Origin: Acanthopleura granulata
Lineage: Eukaryota; Mollusca; Polyplacophora; Chitonida; Chitonidae
Direction of reading: 5' to 3'
Assembly (NCBI GenBank): GCA_016165875.1
Contig: JABBOT010000005.1
Span: 5,241,186-5,305,185, forward strand
Length of the DNA stretch: 64,000 nt
A model generated the notes under the pieces. The model saw only the letters and a list, made by a program, of their open reading frames with translations, ran no database searches and was not told the origin of the DNA. Below are positions 60,522 to 64,000 of this stretch, piece after piece; the first letter of the stretch is position 1, and each line of letters begins with the position of its first letter. The translations under genes and the position numbers were made by a program.

Positions 60522-62229
60522 ATAATGGTGCATGGTATTCTTGTGGGAAAGGAGTACAAAGAGCTTGCTGTCTCGGTCAGCTCGCGCATTGTTTTTGCTG
60601 CAGTTACGATTAGCTCCTGACCAATAAGGCTGCAGGATTGTAATCCAGCTTTTCTGATTCTGATGTGCGGTCGGGAGATTTGCCAGGTACCTGGAAGCTA
60701 GGTGAAAGATTATGATAAGGCCAAAAAATTTTTGGGTGAAACCTGTGAACGCGTGAGTAAAAATAGTGTCAGTTGGTAGCGAATTTTTTTTTTTTTTTTT
60801 TTGTTATGGAAGTATCAATAAAAACGTTTGAGTAGGGCTCTTTTTTTTGGAGGGTCATTTGGGATATACCCAGCAAGCATATTTTTAAGGATGGCCTAAG
60901 ATTCCAAAATACATTGTATGAGTGACTGATTGTTGAGTGCATTATTAAACACAAAGGAAACAAATATCTAAAAGAACATTTGTAATGCTTGCATGACCCA
61001 TAAGCTCATGACTTCTCTGTGGTGTATGTAGTCATTTCACAACAACTTATAGTTTATTTGTGCATATTTAGTGTAGTTCGAAGTGAAAAATGTGGATGCA
61101 TGTGACAGCTTAATTTGTACAAGTGCTATTTAAAGTTTTCTTTCTTGTGGCTTTAATTCTTGTGATAATACAATTAACCTTGGTCACATGTGCCATACGA
61201 TCAAGGCAGTTGAGTATTTTATCTGTCTATTATACATGTATATGTACATGTTTACAAAAAAGAAACTGCTACTCTGTAAGGGCCTTTAGGTGCAGGGTGC
61301 CGTTGTTTCTAGGCAACTGTGCAATTGGCGTGAAACATGTTTGACCCTAAGGGTAAAAATAACAGCAGCCAAATCTGTAGAAATCATTTATTTCTTGACT
61401 GCATGGTCTTGGGTATAGATCTGTGGTGACTTCCTCGAGATGTTTTGTGTCAATCCACATATTAACTCCATGTGAGTCTAACAGATCAGGGATTCCACGA
61501 TACATGTATCAAGGCAGATTGCCAAGTTCTGTTGAATGGATCCCTTCTGTCTGCCTGCCATTTAAAATGCTGTCTTTAACAAGTGCCAAATACTTGTCAT
61601 ACCTGTATGTGCAGATCAAAGTGCGTGAGATCAGTTGGGTAACTTTCCATTGGAAATAGTGTATTTGAAACATCACTGGTTGACCCTTTTAGTTATGCTG
61701 GAAAAAAAAACTGTTCTGTATTTTTTTAGCTTCAGGTTTCAGTGCCAAAATTGTGAATATGTAGACCTGTTTTTATCTGGTTAAGAAGAATTATGGGGTT
61801 CTCCCCAATTTGGCCTAGCTATCAAAGCATGTAAGGTATGTTAACAGTGAAAGAGTAGACAGACATTCAGTACCACAAAATAAACAAACAAAAAAACCCT
61901 AAGATAAACAGACCTTGTACACAAGTTATATCCACATTGATAACATGATGAACAATCAAAGTAAATCAGTGCATAAATAATTAACATAGATTCGCTGGAT
62001 AAAAGCGTTTGATGACAGTGTATATGTCTACTGAGCATGTATACATTGTAACCCACATACATTGTCAAAGCATGACAAACAAATCCTGTCAACATTTTCC
62101 TGGTTATGTTGTAAGACCTGTGCTGGTGTGAGAATTAGCGAGGAAGTCAGGTGTGTACAACACCTTGATCACCCATTCAAAAACCTCATTAACCTGTGGT
62201 GATACTTCATTACATACATCTGAACATCT

Positions 62230-62480
62230 CTCTACCTTAATTATAAAACTGTGTAGAGCGGTCGAGGGTGAACGCGCCTGCTGATTGACAGGAGTGAACA
62301 TTATTGATTCATTGTGTATAGATATCCAGCAGGTGTATGGTTTCAGCATCCCGCTGTCACCTACATAAACAAGTCCGTTTCATGAACGCACTTACTGTTG
62401 ATGGAGCGCAGGCGCGAGGGTCACAGCAGCTCACTACAGCACTTTATAATTTATCCTCCCTGCTGAATGTTCTTTGAAGC
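62230..62480. promoter_or_regulatory. Possible enhancer with PBX-MEIS site
   Basis: TGATTGACAG at 62282-62291 is the exact PBX-PREP/MEIS consensus. ATAAACAAG (Fox-like) and TTTATAAT (Cdx/Hox-like) lie within about 170 bp, in a patch richer in GC than its surroundings. Clustering of these motifs is suggestive only. Confidence 0.25.
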
Positions 62481-63208
62481 GAAAAATACATAAAGCACAT
62501 ATTCTGGGTGCCCGTGACTTGTTTGGCAAGTTATAAACAGCACACTGTACATTGGTCTGATAGATTATTAATTCATAATATAGACCATGTAGGTAAATGC
62601 CTATGAATATGTACAGCCTTGTTTAGTGGGTGTTTGGTCAGCAGTAAAGCTTACTAAGAACTAGGCCGACCTGGTCTGGCTCTGTCTGAGGTGTACAGGT
62701 GTACTGAAGAAGAACACCACATATTAACATTTCTGTGCAGATTTTCGGGAAAGTGCTGTTTAACGAGGTATGTTATGGTGATTAATAATATAATAATAAT
62801 AATAATAATATCTGTAATGATATTATAGATGCAAGGTGACTCGATCACATTCTTTTTCACGTGAATGCTTAAAGTTTATTTAATATAATGTTGTTGATGC
62901 CTTGTGAATAATTATAGGTTCAGTGTCTACGGTACATGTTCACAGGTATACCCTAATTCTTCTAATTATTAGGACAGATATAAGTCCTGCTGAAAGCAGA
63001 CCATTACATGCCCCTGTTACAGTTACATTTATGTTACATAAATTGGGCAGATCAGGTGTCCCCAGAATTATAAGAATTAGGACAGCTAGTTCACAAATGC
63101 ACAGATTAACTGTTCATGGAAATTATGAAATTCGATCCGACCTCATGAAACTGTTGTCAGGTTTAATGGTGATACTGCGTATTATGATTTTATGTATGTT
63201 CCACAGTC

Positions 63209-63345
63209 CAGGGGCTAGTTTAATAAAGTATACTTTAGCAAAGTAAGCCTTAACTGCCATGGCAACATATGTTGTACAGATATGGAGTAAGCTTAGCTAA
63301 GTGCTACTCTAACAGCTTTAAGTGTACTTCATGAAACTTGCCCCA
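63209..63345. mobile_element. MITE-like foldback element, second copy
   Basis: It shares TTAACTGCCATGGCAACATA, TGTTGTACAGATA, AGCTTAGCTAAGTGC and the CTTCATGAAAC end with the reverse complement of the 58275 element. Its left end is degraded (GGGGCTAGTTTAATAAAG). Confidence 0.75.
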
Positions 63346-64000
63346 GAACTTGGACACATATGTTGGAATACACAAAATTGGCCTAAGGTTTTATGAAAGT
63401 AAAAAAAAATAACGTGTGGATAAACAATACAGTGTGTGTGAATGTTATTGGGTATGTCCGCCTACATTGTATCCATGGTGATTGACTGCAAGAGATAAAA
63501 TCATGCGACTCTTGATCTGTAGCCAAATCCTTAGCCACGAGATCAGTCAGAATCAGAGTAATCGACTGTATTTGATCTAAAATTTCAACCATGTCTAATG
63601 ATATCCTTCATCTTATCTGATTCTGTGAGTTCGGTTGGTTGATCTTAGAAAGGTGTTTTAAGGTTTGTTTGTAAGGTAAGATGATACTGACTGTTGAAAA
63701 AATGCATTGCAGCACCAGAAGTCATTTTTTGTTTGACTCTAATATACATACACTTGGAATTTTTTGGTTTGTTCAGCAAATACAGTATATCCATTTTCTG
63801 TCATAACCTTCATCAAGATTTTCTGATGATTTATTGTGTTGAGAAGTTAATCTTTGGGATGTGAGTATATACATACAAGTACTCAGGAGTATTAAGTTCA
63901 TTCAGTTTTTTAATTGTGGTGATAATTAGTAATTATCACTTTCGAGTTGGTAGTCACTGGAGAATCCGTGTGATAATGTCCACATGGCTTTGGAAGTAGT

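Larger units (their letters stand above)
59407..64000. other. Non-coding right end
   Basis: Contains a GC-richer patch at 59400-59620, a SINE 3' piece at 60441, a T-run near 60786-60804, a possible enhancer at 62230-62480, an ATA run near 62790-62810 and a foldback at 63209-63345. No gene was recognised. Confidence 0.6.

Overview
The window is animal nuclear DNA: AT-rich, intron-dense, with no bacterial-type gene packing. The nearly vertebrate-like phosphodiesterase exons, the tRNA-derived SINE family with an AAATA tail, the foldback elements and the many ACATGTA words suggest a lophotrochozoan, probably a mollusc. That assignment rests on recognition and could not be tested here.

Positions 1143-21898 hold one well supported gene on the + strand: the 3' part of a PDE8-type high-affinity cAMP phosphodiesterase. 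Seventeen exons join in perfect phase to 673 residues and a TGA stop. They cover the end of the receiver-like (REC) region, a PAS domain, a linker with an RRES site, and the complete HD-type catalytic domain with every expected metal-binding residue. The 5' exons lie left of the window.

The most unusual structure is in two introns of this gene. At 7876 and at 14652 a minisatellite starts exactly at the 5' splice site, and each repeat unit begins with its own copy of the donor. The first array has 33 units of 45-46 bp, about 30 of them with intact GTGAGT. The second has 28 units, mostly 37 bp, about 22 with GTGAGT, and its units also copy the last exon bases. The second intron further carries five units of an acceptor-like repeat.

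From 21899 to about 36400 I see 3' UTR or intergenic DNA with SINEs and small tandem repeats. Around 36460-36750 lies a CpG-richer, promoter-like segment with two abutting CRE palindromes, a GC box, inverted CCAAT boxes, an E2F-like site and a splice donor. It probably starts a second + strand gene of unknown identity. Two phase-compatible coding exons follow (41942-42072 and 44867-44962), and a possible alternative first exon sits at 57493-57695, ending in the same phase. The rest of that gene would lie right of the window. A 584-bp inverted-repeat element, MITE-like foldbacks, tandem repeats, SINE pieces and one long unexplained reading frame (58702-59406) occupy the remainder.
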